Positions 1 to 8,334 of a DNA stretch of 64,000 nt are shown in pieces (the stretch's first letter is position 1; every line of letters begins with the position of its first letter). The DNA is taken from contig JAGDXP010000027.1 in NCBI GenBank assembly GCA_023256475.1, positions 1-64,000 on the forward strand, read 5' to 3'. This stretch comes from Thermoplasmata archaeon (GTDB lineage Archaea; Thermoplasmatota; Thermoplasmata; Thermoplasmatales; GCA-001856825). Made by a program: the position numbers and the translations under genes. The notes under the pieces were generated by a model that had not been told where the DNA came from, did not search any database, and saw only the letters and a list, made by a program, of their open reading frames with translations.

Positions 1-17
1 TATAATTAATTATTTTA

Positions 18-827
18 ATGAAGATCGCTAAGGTCCTAAAGTTGACGAAATACACATTGCTGATTATTATATTGATTTTCCTTATTTCGGTTGGAATTTC
101 CTCATTCTATGCTTCACAGGGTATATTAGCTTCGCCTGATTCAGCTATATCGGTCACCGGTTTTAATTACGAAATTTCAAATGGTTCGTTATTCTTAAAA
201 TTTGACTTGCACATTCTAAATAAGGGATTCTATTCCTTGCAGAATTCAAGGTTGCAATATTTTATAGTGAATGGTTCCTCAAACATAACAAGTGGTAAAA
301 TATATTTAGGAAATATAGTTGGTGAGTTCTATATTCCTATTAGCATTCCTGTGAGTATAATAAATCTGGTTGGCCACTTTTTAACTTATAATATCTCCCA
401 ATTGGAGAATCCTGTCAATCTTAGAGTTTATTTGAAATTCCTTTCTTATTATGCATTCAATTTCTTTACCATTTCATTATCTAGCATTGGAAAAATTAAA
501 CTGCCTCCACCCCTATTATATTTTAACTTAGGGAAGCCCCAGTACAACATAAATAATTCATACATTAATATTGAATTCCCATTAACAATTGACACTGCGT
601 TCTATCTGAAGACAACATCCATAATTAAAACGATTCTTCAATTCAACAATACAATTCTAGGCTATTATAATGCTACTTTGGAGTTGGGAACTAACTATAC
701 GCTATGGTTGAAATATAACGTTCCCATAAGCTATGAAAATTCCATGGCAAATAATTACAATAAGATCAGTATTCTTGTTTGGATCTACATTTATGACTTT
801 AAACTTTACCTGGGTGAATTTAAATGA
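18..827 (+). CDS. Membrane-anchored extracytoplasmic protein, unknown function
   Basis: 269 residues. A basic N-terminus is followed by one hydrophobic segment at about residues 12-30, either a signal anchor or an uncleaved signal peptide. The rest is beta-rich, full of Asn, Tyr and Ser, with many N-x-S/T sites (NGSS, NITS, NNS, NYT), as expected for an archaeal N-glycosylated surface protein. No enzyme motif is visible. The gene overlaps the next one by 4 bases (ATGA), so the two are probably translated together. The start lies 17 bases from the window edge, so its promoter is outside. I do not recognise the family. Confidence 0.7.
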   Translation: MKIAKVLKLTKYTLLIIILIFLISVGISSFYASQGILASPDSAISVTGFNYEISNGSLFLKFDLHILNKGFYSLQNSRLQYFIVNGSSNITSGKIYLGNIVGEFYIPISIPVSIINLVGHFLTYNISQLENPVNLRVYLKFLSYYAFNFFTISLSSIGKIKLPPPLLYFNLGKPQYNINNSYINIEFPLTIDTAFYLKTTSIIKTILQFNNTILGYYNATLELGTNYTLWLKYNVPISYENSMANNYNKISILVWIYIYDFKLYLGEFK

Positions 828-1228
828 GTAATCAGGATGTAATAAAGTCATCGATTTCTCAATCAATAAAATTTTTGATCATTCCAACTTTGATTTACTC
901 CATATTATCAGATAATATAGGCATTTTCCCTTTAGGATTAAACGGTATAGTAGTAAAATCAAGTATAGAACCTCTGATGATCTTACTCCTTGGCATACCT
1001 GTTTTAATTTCCCATATTGCTTTTTCATCTTTTGATAGAAATAAAAGTAAATTGATCGCGGCCTTTGTAGAATCAGCATTTCTAATATTATACTTTTTTT
1101 ATTTCATTCAACAAGGTTCCATATCTATCTCATCCAATAATTTTTCGCTGAGCATATATTATGGAGAAATATTCATGCTCATTATGGCGCTATCAATAGT
1201 ATCGCTCTTTTCAAAAATTGATTTTTGA
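824..1228 (+). CDS. Small integral membrane protein, unknown function
   Basis: 134 residues, almost entirely hydrophobic, with about four predicted membrane segments near residues 15-30, 42-66, 78-97 and 112-130. The start overlaps the stop of the upstream surface-protein gene (ATGA), so the pair is likely an operon and may form a membrane complex. No transporter signature or catalytic motif is visible. I do not recognise the family. Confidence 0.65.
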   Translation: MSNQDVIKSSISQSIKFLIIPTLIYSILSDNIGIFPLGLNGIVVKSSIEPLMILLLGIPVLISHIAFSSFDRNKSKLIAAFVESAFLILYFFYFIQQGSISISSNNFSLSIYYGEIFMLIMALSIVSLFSKIDF

Positions 1229-1317
1229 ATGATAATGAATAGCACTGATGCCATAGATAAATCATTTAGTGATCAGCGCTACCTAATTTTATAATTTCAG
1301 AATTTGATAAATATCCA

Positions 1318-1770
1318 ATGATTGATTATAACAAGATCATGGACGAAGTAAAGGATCTTGTAAGAAAGTACCTCAATCTTGGAAGACCCATAGGATTAGC
1401 GATCTCTAGATTTAGGATTGAGGTGGGTGCTTACTGGGTTTTAGGCTCCAATTATATCGTTTTAAATCAAAATCTTGTGGATGCCTTGAATTCGATTACA
1501 ATTGAGGAGCGGGAAATGAGAGACATAATCCTGGTAATACTCATGCACGAGTACCTTCACTCACTGGGATTTCAGGGAGAGGAGGAGACTAGGCAGAAGA
1601 CCAGAGAAATTATTGGTGCGTTCTATGGTCCTGAAAGTATGGAATACAGGATTGCAGAAGAAGGTCCCTGGGGTTTATATCCAGAAATAATGCATTATCC
1701 ATACAAGATAGAAGATTCTATAACATTTCAGAAGAACTTTGATTCAGAATCTTTCGATTATTTCAGCTAA
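1318..1770 (+). CDS. Small HExxH putative zinc metalloprotease
   Basis: 150 residues with the zinc-binding motif HEYLH at residues 77-81 followed by SLGFQGEEE. The helix before it is hydrophobic, as in small gluzincin/metzincin-like archaeal proteins. There is no signal peptide, so it should be cytoplasmic. The third zinc ligand is not obvious; Glu residues at about 86-88 or a later His are candidates. An AT-rich element (ATTTTATAATTT, about 1289-1300) lies 18-30 bases before the ATG, which suits a leaderless transcript. The substrate is unknown. Confidence 0.6.
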   Translation: MIDYNKIMDEVKDLVRKYLNLGRPIGLAISRFRIEVGAYWVLGSNYIVLNQNLVDALNSITIEEREMRDIILVILMHEYLHSLGFQGEEETRQKTREIIGAFYGPESMEYRIAEEGPWGLYPEIMHYPYKIEDSITFQKNFDSESFDYFS

Positions 1771-1811
1771 GTGATTCATCTTTATATAATAAATTCTTAA
1801 AATAAATAAAA

Positions 1812-3370
1812 TTACATTAAACCTGAGGATGCCTTGGCTTTGAGTTTATTGCTTGATGAGACTCCCCAGAAGTAGAATACCAAGGACAACAATGCAAATA
1901 TCAGGGTATCATAGGGGAATGGGACCACATTTCTGCCGCCAAATTCAGAGCTCCCTAGATATGAGAAGATAAGTGTGAAAATTAAGAAAACTAGATACCA
2001 TAAACCTGCAAAGAAATCTTGTCTGGAGAACTTTCTTTTCTTTATGAGAATGTAAATGAAAATCAAACCAACGAAAACTGATGATATAGCAATCAGAACG
2101 TTATAAAATCCGGACCAATATATCAAAAAACCCCCTACTATAAATGCCACAGGGGAGAGAATTTTGTATGCAGGCAATCTGTACGGCCTTGAAATATCCA
2201 TAAACTCCTTCCTGAAAACTGCGAGACTGACTGCGGCAGGAGCATAGGAAACTAGTATTGCATCCACAAATACCCCTAGAACCGATGAAAAGGATGGTAG
2301 TAATATTAAATACGGTATTGATATGAGAACCACAAGTATAGCAGAATTTATAGGAACTCCCTCATAGTTAAGCCCCGATAAGAACTTTGGGAAGTATTCA
2401 TCATACCTAGATAGTGCATTGGAAACTCTGGCAGCCCCTCCAAAATATATTAATCCATCACTGAACGATGCTATAACCACAGCTATGATTATAATTGTAG
2501 TAAGACTGTGACTTTAATTGCCTGTGAAGAAGAAATGAATGGATAAGGAAGATTGCCAAGCTGTCCCCAACTACCAGGAGATATGCCAAAGGATTGCCAA
2601 TTAACTGTTCCTAAGAATGCGATACTCTCCAACATATAGATAATTAGAACGAACAGTAACGAAATTATTACTGCCTTGGGTATGAACTTCCCTGGATTTT
2701 TTACTTCTTCAGAATAATCTATGGGCTGCCTAAAGCCTGCATATGCCAGTATTGTTGCTGAAACAGCCAAAAATAAACCACCCAACCCGTAGGGGGCTGG
2801 ACCACCATATGAAAAGTAGTTAGATGGATTGAAATGATATAGTAGGACTGAAATTATGATAATGATAAGAATAATCTTAACTAGTGTTAAGCCATTATTG
2901 ATATTTCCCAGAAGTTTTACTCTCTTAATATTAACGTAAAATATCATCAGCACTATTATAATTGATATAAAAATCCCTAAACTAGAGATTTTGTTATCTT
3001 GGTACAACGTTGGATAATAGAAGCTCAGATACTCTACAACTGAAGTTACCACTAGGGGCATTACCAAGGTATAACCTAGGAACGCTGCCCAACCATTTAA
3101 TAATCCTACCAGAGATCCGTGACTCTTTGCAGGATAATATGCCACCCCTCCAGCTTTGGGCCACATGGTTCCTAGTTCTATATAAACTAGGGCAATTGGT
3201 ATTATCAATAGAAATGCCAATATCCATGCAAATATCCCTATTGGCCCCCCAAATGTCAAAACTGTTACCGGAATATATGCAATTGCAGGTCCTAGTATCG
3301 CTCCAACAGTTAATAATACCACATGCCAAAATCCAAGTTCTTTCCTGTACTCGTTTCTTTCCATATTCAC
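1812..3370 (-). pseudogene. APC-family amino-acid permease split by a frameshift
   Basis: Two adjacent reading frames are the halves of one APC-superfamily transporter. 3370-2489 encodes the N-terminal 293 residues, with GAILGPAIAY in the first helix and AYAGFRQPIDYSEEVKNP. 2480-1812 encodes the C-terminal 222 residues. The frames are offset by one base within about 2489-2512, and the hydrophobic sequence runs on across the break as IKVTVLL then TIIIIAVVIASF. An intact homologue at 37436-39361 has the same order of motifs, including AFPYDTL near the C-terminus, matching PFPYDTL here. There is no heptanucleotide slippery site at the break. It may be a pseudogene, a sequencing error or, less likely, a recoded gene. 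The cyclase gene lies 10 bases upstream. Confidence 0.75.
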
Positions 3371-3380
3371 CTACCTAAAT

Positions 3381-4031
3381 TTAGAATTCAATGGCAAATA
3401 CTCTGGCTGGAGCTCCACTTCCGTTCTCTATCTTTAGTGGGGCTGCTGTTATCAAATATTTTTTTCCTTCCTGCAATTGATCCAAACCATACAAGTCTTC
3501 TATTATAATAATCCCTGCACCTAGTAATTTTTTATGAACTCTGAAATCTGAATGATCAAAAGGCTCTATTCCCAGGCTATCTATTCCTACCAATTTAACA
3601 CCTCTTTTTATTAGAAATTCAGCTGCATCCTCTGAGAGTCCTGGAAAGTCATATTGGAACTCCCTGGTAAATCCCCTCTTTTTGTACCAGCCTGTATTTA
3701 AGAGTATTGCTTTCCCATTATAATCGTCTCTCCATCTTTCTCTCAAGTGCCCTTCATTAATTTCTTTACCCTTTGGAGAAATTTTAATCATGAAGCCCTC
3801 TGAAACAAGATTTTCCAGTGGTAGTTTGTCCACAGAATCGCCATTTTCAAGCATGTGAGACGGTGCATCTATATGTGTTCCACTATGTGTAACGCCACTT
3901 ATAGACTCTACTAAATATCCGTCTCTGGGAACGGTACCTACAGGTTCTATCCTTAAGTTTGGGTTTGTAGGCCACAAGGGCATAAAGCTTCTAATAGTTA
4001 CTGAAAGATCGTATACTTTCTTGTATACCAT
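3381..4031 (-). CDS. Cyclase/kynurenine formamidase-family metal hydrolase
   Basis: 216 residues. The family's metal-binding signature HSGTHIDAPSH is at residues 49-59 (H49, H53, D55, H59), after a typical YDLSVTIRSFMPLWPTNP start. GIDSLGIEPFD and a final GSGAPARVFA segment also match. Members hydrolyse N-formylkynurenine or related amides and lactones. The specific substrate cannot be read from sequence. The gene is 10 bases upstream of the frameshifted permease on the same strand, suggesting an operon for uptake and hydrolysis of an amino-acid-like compound. Confidence 0.85.
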   Translation of the reverse strand: MVYKKVYDLSVTIRSFMPLWPTNPNLRIEPVGTVPRDGYLVESISGVTHSGTHIDAPSHMLENGDSVDKLPLENLVSEGFMIKISPKGKEINEGHLRERWRDDYNGKAILLNTGWYKKRGFTREFQYDFPGLSEDAAEFLIKRGVKLVGIDSLGIEPFDHSDFRVHKKLLGAGIIIIEDLYGLDQLQEGKKYLITAAPLKIENGSGAPARVFAIEF

Positions 4032-4136
4032 GTAAAATGAGGAATAATTTAAACTTAAGCTTTTTGTTATATTAATTAGACTTTTTTATACTGAAATTCA
4101 AAATAGTTAAAAAAAATTTAACAAAATGTTAAAATA

Positions 4137-4613
4137 CTATTGAATTAGGAAATTTAATCTATCAACTATCTTTTTGATCCTCTCTTTCTGCGTTGAATCG
4201 ATCTTGGATTTGTCCACACTTTCAACCAGATATTGAACCGAATCCTCTAAGGTTTCGATTACACTTTCAGGACTATTTTGTTTTAAATACAAGTCCCATC
4301 TGATCCTCCACCCCGGGAAGAAATAACCTGCCTGCTCAATTATGGCCTTACCTTTTTCTGAAAGCTTATAATAGATTTTATTATCCTTTTCTATTGATTC
4401 TAAGAATCCGCTTAATTTCAATTCTCTGAGATACGGATAAACCAAGCTTGGGGAAAGCCTAGTCATACCATTGCTTTCTTTCTCCACAAGCTGCATTATT
4501 TCGGACCCTGTCATTTCCTTGTCATATAGTGCGAATAGTATTAGGAGCCAACCCTTCTGTCCTATGAAACCGTGGCGTCTCCATTCATCCCAACCATGCA
4601 TATGTCCATACAT
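4137..4613 (-). CDS. PadR-family transcriptional regulator
   Basis: 158 residues from the ATG at 4613. An N-terminal winged helix (GWLLILFALYDKEMTGSEIM, then LSPSLVYPYLRELKLSGFLE and the KIYYKLSEKGK wing) is followed by a helical C-terminal domain of about 60 residues, the PadR layout. A GTG nine bases upstream is also open, but GGTGAT at 4618-4623, complementary to the 16S rRNA tail, sits four bases before the ATG and favours it. A palindromic sequence directly upstream suggests autoregulation. The cyclase-permease pair lies downstream on the same strand. The ligand is unknown. Confidence 0.85.
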   Translation of the reverse strand: MYGHMHGWDEWRRHGFIGQKGWLLILFALYDKEMTGSEIMQLVEKESNGMTRLSPSLVYPYLRELKLSGFLESIEKDNKIYYKLSEKGKAIIEQAGYFFPGWRIRWDLYLKQNSPESVIETLEDSVQYLVESVDKSKIDSTQKERIKKIVDRLNFLIQ

Positions 4614-4621
4614 ATTTATCA

Positions 4622-4642
4622 CCGATATCGGATATTCGATAT
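4622..4642. promoter_or_regulatory. Palindromic candidate operator before the PadR gene
   Basis: The perfect 10-base palindrome CCGATATCGG (4622-4631) overlaps a second inverted repeat, ATATCG-N6-CGATAT (4625-4642). ATAT...ATAT palindromes are the usual PadR operator form. The site covers the region just before the PadR start codon and touches its Shine-Dalgarno sequence, so bound protein could block transcription and perhaps translation. Confidence 0.5.
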
Positions 4643-4786
4643 TAGTACTTTAAAATTTCCTATATATTTTTGTTCACAAGCAATAGCAACAAGATGAGCC
4701 AGATCAATGCGTTATCACTCTATTAGGAGCCTTCAAATTAGTAAAATTATTTGATTTCTTTCCTGAAAATGTCTATAGGGATTTTC

Positions 4787-5665
4787 CTAGATTAGCAATC
4801 CTAGCCCTATACCCATAAGTGGTGAAATTATCCATATGCTAATTATCCTTATTATTGGTTTATAAATTAAGAATCTAATTCTATTTGAGAAAGCGACTCC
4901 TAAAATACTAAATGTTATAGCCTGTGAATTAGAAAGTGGAATAGAAAAGAGAGAAGCCAATTCCACAAGTACTGTGCTAGTGGCTATCGATATCATGGCA
5001 CTGGAATAGTTCATGGAAAATATCTCCTGCCCGATCCTCTTTAAGACTCCATCACTGAGAAATAATGAACCTAGAGCTATGGAAATAACCGATAAAATTA
5101 GAGAAAGAATGTTGAAACCATATATTGATAGAATTAATCCCATTGTATTTTCCCCTAAAGTATAAGCTGAGGCAAAGGAGAATATAAATATCAAAATACG
5201 CATGGATTCTGATTTTTTCCAGATGTTGTTAAATTTTATTCTTGAATAAATTTTTACCAATATGAAAGAAAGTGATAGGGCAAATATAGGAGCTAGGAAC
5301 CACATAAATACTATTTTTGAGAACGTACTCAGCTCATAATATCTTCCATACCTTATCATCAAACCAATGGAAATGCCAACTAGAGCCATTGTTAACGATA
5401 GTGGAACCCTAGTAGCCTGGGCTATGATGAATATTATAATTGCGCCTATAAGTAGGTAAGCAATTATTTCTGAATTATAATTGAAGATTACCCTAGCCGT
5501 TTTAAGCATTATACTTCCCGATATTATCAGTCCTGCTGAAAAACCGGCAATTCCAATTATTTTAGCTACTCTCTTATTAGCAATATTTGAACCAACTAAG
5601 GTACCAACTGCAGTGGCCATATTATTTCCCGCAACTAGGAATATGAGTATTAGAACTAGCAACAA
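4787..5665 (-). CDS. PiT-family inorganic phosphate permease
   Basis: 292 residues, about nine or ten membrane helices. Near the N-terminus the motif GNNMATAVGTLVGS resembles the GAND-type phosphate-binding signature of PiT carriers. A second half with EIFSMNYSSAMISIATSTVLVE, containing the repeated helix hairpin, fits the inverted duplication of the family. The gene lies 8 bases after a DUF47 gene on the same strand, the classic partner of PiT transporters. It probably imports phosphate with protons or sodium. It is slightly shorter than most archaeal members. Confidence 0.8.
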   Translation of the reverse strand: MLLVLILIFLVAGNNMATAVGTLVGSNIANKRVAKIIGIAGFSAGLIISGSIMLKTARVIFNYNSEIIAYLLIGAIIIFIIAQATRVPLSLTMALVGISIGLMIRYGRYYELSTFSKIVFMWFLAPIFALSLSFILVKIYSRIKFNNIWKKSESMRILIFIFSFASAYTLGENTMGLILSIYGFNILSLILSVISIALGSLFLSDGVLKRIGQEIFSMNYSSAMISIATSTVLVELASLFSIPLSNSQAITFSILGVAFSNRIRFLIYKPIIRIISIWIISPLMGIGLGLLI

Positions 5666-5673
5666 TATTGCTG

Positions 5674-6357
5674 TCAGGATGTCACCGTTATTGCTACATT
5701 TATTAAGATATCAGCAATATCCTGTGAGGTATCTAGCAGGTCATCAATTTTATGTGTAATTTCTGCTAGATGAAGGAAAGTAAGGTAGTGAAGCTTATTG
5801 GCCTCTTTATACAAAGAATCAAGTAACTCATCCTTGAGGTCATCCACTTCCTCCTCTAGGCGAGATACCCTGGACCATAAAGATACCATTTTCTCAATAG
5901 TATTCTGTTCTAACATTTCCATAATGGATTTTTGAGCGTCCAAGTTATAAATCAACATATTCCTTAATTTTGAGTAATACTGGCATGTCTTTTCCTTTAC
6001 ATTCTCATTGCTGGTCAAAAGAAAGTCTTGATATCGCAAAATTTCTCTGCTCATATAATATAATCTATCAAGTATATCATCGCACTTATCAATTAGAAGA
6101 TTAAATGAATCCATTAAATTAGGGGTGATGGCTCCGTTAGTTATTTCATTTTTCAATTCAAAAGTTAGGTGGTCACCGTCCATCTCATTCTTTCTAATTG
6201 TTTCTTTGTACTGTGATATTTCCATATTTGAACAATCCAACATCTTTATTAGATCATTTGTAGAAGTAAGAATGTAATTGGAATACTCGTTGATCCTCTT
6301 GAATATAGCTTTCTCGGTAGGATTTATAAAATTAAAGAATTTCTTCCTTAGGCTCAT
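5674..6357 (-). CDS. DUF47/PhoU-like phosphate transport regulator
   Basis: 227 residues, all helical, with the DUF47 beginning (MSLRKKFFNFINPTE) and PhoU-like three-helix repeats rich in acidic residues (about 35-75, 150-180 and 200-215). DUF47 proteins are cytoplasmic, bind metal and modulate the PiT permease usually encoded beside them; here that permease follows after 8 bases. Only 20 bases separate this start from the divergent gene at 6378, so the promoter must lie inside the neighbour's coding sequence. Confidence 0.82.
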   Translation of the reverse strand: MSLRKKFFNFINPTEKAIFKRINEYSNYILTSTNDLIKMLDCSNMEISQYKETIRKNEMDGDHLTFELKNEITNGAITPNLMDSFNLLIDKCDDILDRLYYMSREILRYQDFLLTSNENVKEKTCQYYSKLRNMLIYNLDAQKSIMEMLEQNTIEKMVSLWSRVSRLEEEVDDLKDELLDSLYKEANKLHYLTFLHLAEITHKIDDLLDTSQDIADILINVAITVTS

Positions 6358-6377
6358 CCGGTTTTCACGGTTAAGGT

Positions 6378-7124
6378 ATGCCCAATATATATTCTTTTAT
6401 ATTCAAAGAATTTAACTATCGTGTGGAATCCTGGCACCATCTTTTTCAGAAAATTGCCATACTTGACTTGTACATACGAGACTTCAAATGCAATAATATA
6501 GATTATATTGATTTAATTTACCGTGACCCTGACGGTGAGCTCGACATCCAAACTAACTTAGGTTTTGATAAGGTCACAAGTGAACCTATTAAATGGCTAC
6601 TAAATTCAAAATTAAATAAAAAAAGTTTAATTGATATCAAATGGCTTTACATATTCCCCAGATTAAAATGCATAGGCAACGTAATTCAGTTTATAATATT
6701 GATCAATAACCGGTCATTGGAAGCCTTTACCCATCTATTACTGGAAATCATTAGCCTTGATCAAAGGAATATGAATGTTTCTTTGAAGTACATGGATGAA
6801 ACCAGGGAAATACCTTTGAAATCATTGGGGGATATCCTGGGACTTAGATTAGAAAGTTTTCAATTCTCCTATGTTTCCCCCACCATTGATTTCTTCATGA
6901 TAAAGAAATTCGATAATATCGAAAATTCGCAATTCCTAATTTATACATACAGTTCTAGGGATTTTTCAATAGTAAATTTCGATTTTCTTTTTCCTACTTT
7001 CAACGATATTCCCTATTCTGTCTTAAACGATATCTTAAAAGATTTCGAAGAAAATAAGATCATCTCTCTTGTTGGTTCGTGCAACGGAAATTATTGTGAT
7101 GTAAAAATTCTCTCTAAAAGATAA
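6378..7124 (+). CDS. Hypothetical protein, unknown function
   Basis: 248 residues, soluble, rich in Ile, Asp, Asn and aromatic residues, with no membrane segment or recognised motif. A late hydrophobic stretch (LIKWLYIFPRLKCIGNVIQF region, about 85-105) looks like a buried core. It is transcribed away from the DUF47-PiT pair with 20 bases between start codons, and its 3' end overlaps the end of the convergent CDF gene by 11 bases. The codon use is like that of its neighbours. Function unknown. Confidence 0.55.
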   Translation: MPNIYSFIFKEFNYRVESWHHLFQKIAILDLYIRDFKCNNIDYIDLIYRDPDGELDIQTNLGFDKVTSEPIKWLLNSKLNKKSLIDIKWLYIFPRLKCIGNVIQFIILINNRSLEAFTHLLLEIISLDQRNMNVSLKYMDETREIPLKSLGDILGLRLESFQFSYVSPTIDFFMIKKFDNIENSQFLIYTYSSRDFSIVNFDFLFPTFNDIPYSVLNDILKDFEENKIISLVGSCNGNYCDVKILSKR

Positions 7125-8319
7125 TTTCCAATTTGCCATTTATGAATTCTTGTAAAACTTCTTCTGGTTTATTACCCTTTGTTAACCATATCCTTATGCC
7201 TAGACCCTTGAGCATCACCTTTGAATTTTCACCTATTTCATGACAGATAAGATCCGTTACTCCGAACCTTTCACATATTTCAACCAAATTTTTACCGTAC
7301 TTTGATGATGCTTTATTCTCTACTCTATCCATCAGCTTAAGGTCATTTGGATTATAGATCAGAAAATATTCTGCTCTGCTCACCTTATGGCTTATAGATT
7401 CCCCATCCATTGGTATCAAGACCTTCCTGATTCCTTTGACACTGGGCTCAATGTGGATGCTTATATTCCTTATATCCTTGAATTTTAGGTATATTGTCTT
7501 TTCCAACCTGTCTGCTATTTCATGGGCGTCAATAATGGTCAATGTTGGTTTAACCGTGATCACCACTTCACCGAAGATAACAGGGCCTGACCATCTCAAT
7601 CTTAAATCCTTTAATGATTCCACATCTTTGTCATGCAAGATTTCATCCCTAACTTGTCTCATTAAATTTTCATCTTTTGGAAGATCAAGGAGTGATATTA
7701 CGCTGCCTTTTCCTATTTCATATGCTGTAATCAATATGGCAATTACCGCAATTGCAATTGATATGTAGTAAAATAAAAGTTGTCTTGTAATTGAAAATAA
7801 TGCCAGGCCTATACCCACGCCTAGACCTTCATATACATCCGCATAAGTATGTCTGCCATCTTCCACCAATGATCCGAGGCTCAGAATCTTACCTGCCTTT
7901 ATTTTTAAAATTCCTGCAGCTGCCAATGGTATTATAGTGGCAATTTGTATTGCTGCGGGATAAATAGACAAGAGGCCTTCAGGTTTTATGGAATTTATGG
8001 CTATGTCGAAAGCAGAAAAAGCTACTATGATTGAGATTATAAATGATACCAAATCATCCAGTTTGTATAATCCATAGGAGAATTTCTTGGCATATTCGCC
8101 CTCAATAACCTTAAGTGTAATTAGAACCGTTGAGGTTATAGTTAGATCAATTAATACGTGAAATCCTTCCAGCAATAACACAGAATTGTGTAAAAATATC
8201 CCTGCAACTATTCTTGATAGCATTATAAATACCTGCAGGGCTAAAACTAATACTATGAGATTTCTTACATTTTCATTTGATTTCTCTTCCCGATTGCTTT
8301 GGGGCCTTTGGGATTCCAA
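7114..8319 (-). CDS. Cation diffusion facilitator with C-terminal NifX-like domain
   Basis: 401 residues. Residues 20-200 form a CDF transporter with six membrane helices and the two metal-site motifs: H54-x3-D58 (EGFHVLID) and H157-x3-D161 (RHTYAD). The CDF cytoplasmic domain follows at about 205-290 (IIDAHEIADRLEKTIYLKF). Residues about 295-401 (RKVLIPMDGESISHKVSRA, then LVEICERFGVTDLICHEIG and LGIRIWLTKG) look like the NifX/NifB dinitrogenase cofactor-binding fold. The family exports divalent metals; the added domain may sense or bind metal. The APC gene ends 15 bases upstream, so they are probably cotranscribed. Confidence 0.82.
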   Translation of the reverse strand: MESQRPQSNREEKSNENVRNLIVLVLALQVFIMLSRIVAGIFLHNSVLLLEGFHVLIDLTITSTVLITLKVIEGEYAKKFSYGLYKLDDLVSFIISIIVAFSAFDIAINSIKPEGLLSIYPAAIQIATIIPLAAAGILKIKAGKILSLGSLVEDGRHTYADVYEGLGVGIGLALFSITRQLLFYYISIAIAVIAILITAYEIGKGSVISLLDLPKDENLMRQVRDEILHDKDVESLKDLRLRWSGPVIFGEVVITVKPTLTIIDAHEIADRLEKTIYLKFKDIRNISIHIEPSVKGIRKVLIPMDGESISHKVSRAEYFLIYNPNDLKLMDRVENKASSKYGKNLVEICERFGVTDLICHEIGENSKVMLKGLGIRIWLTKGNKPEEVLQEFINGKLEIIF

Positions 8320-8334
8320 CGCTTGTTAGTAATT

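Noticed and set aside
2480-2513. Programmed frameshifting in the split permease
   Set aside because: No X-XXY-YYZ slippery site or obvious downstream structure is at the break, so decay or sequence error is simpler.
2994-3508. Long ORFs on both strands inside the permease and cyclase genes
   Set aside because: They are alternative-frame shadows of the APC and cyclase coding sequences with unlikely composition.
4643-4786. Possible tRNA or small RNA in the gap between the PadR and PiT genes
   Set aside because: No cloverleaf, no GTTC-type T loop and no extended pairing; it appears to be ordinary spacer.
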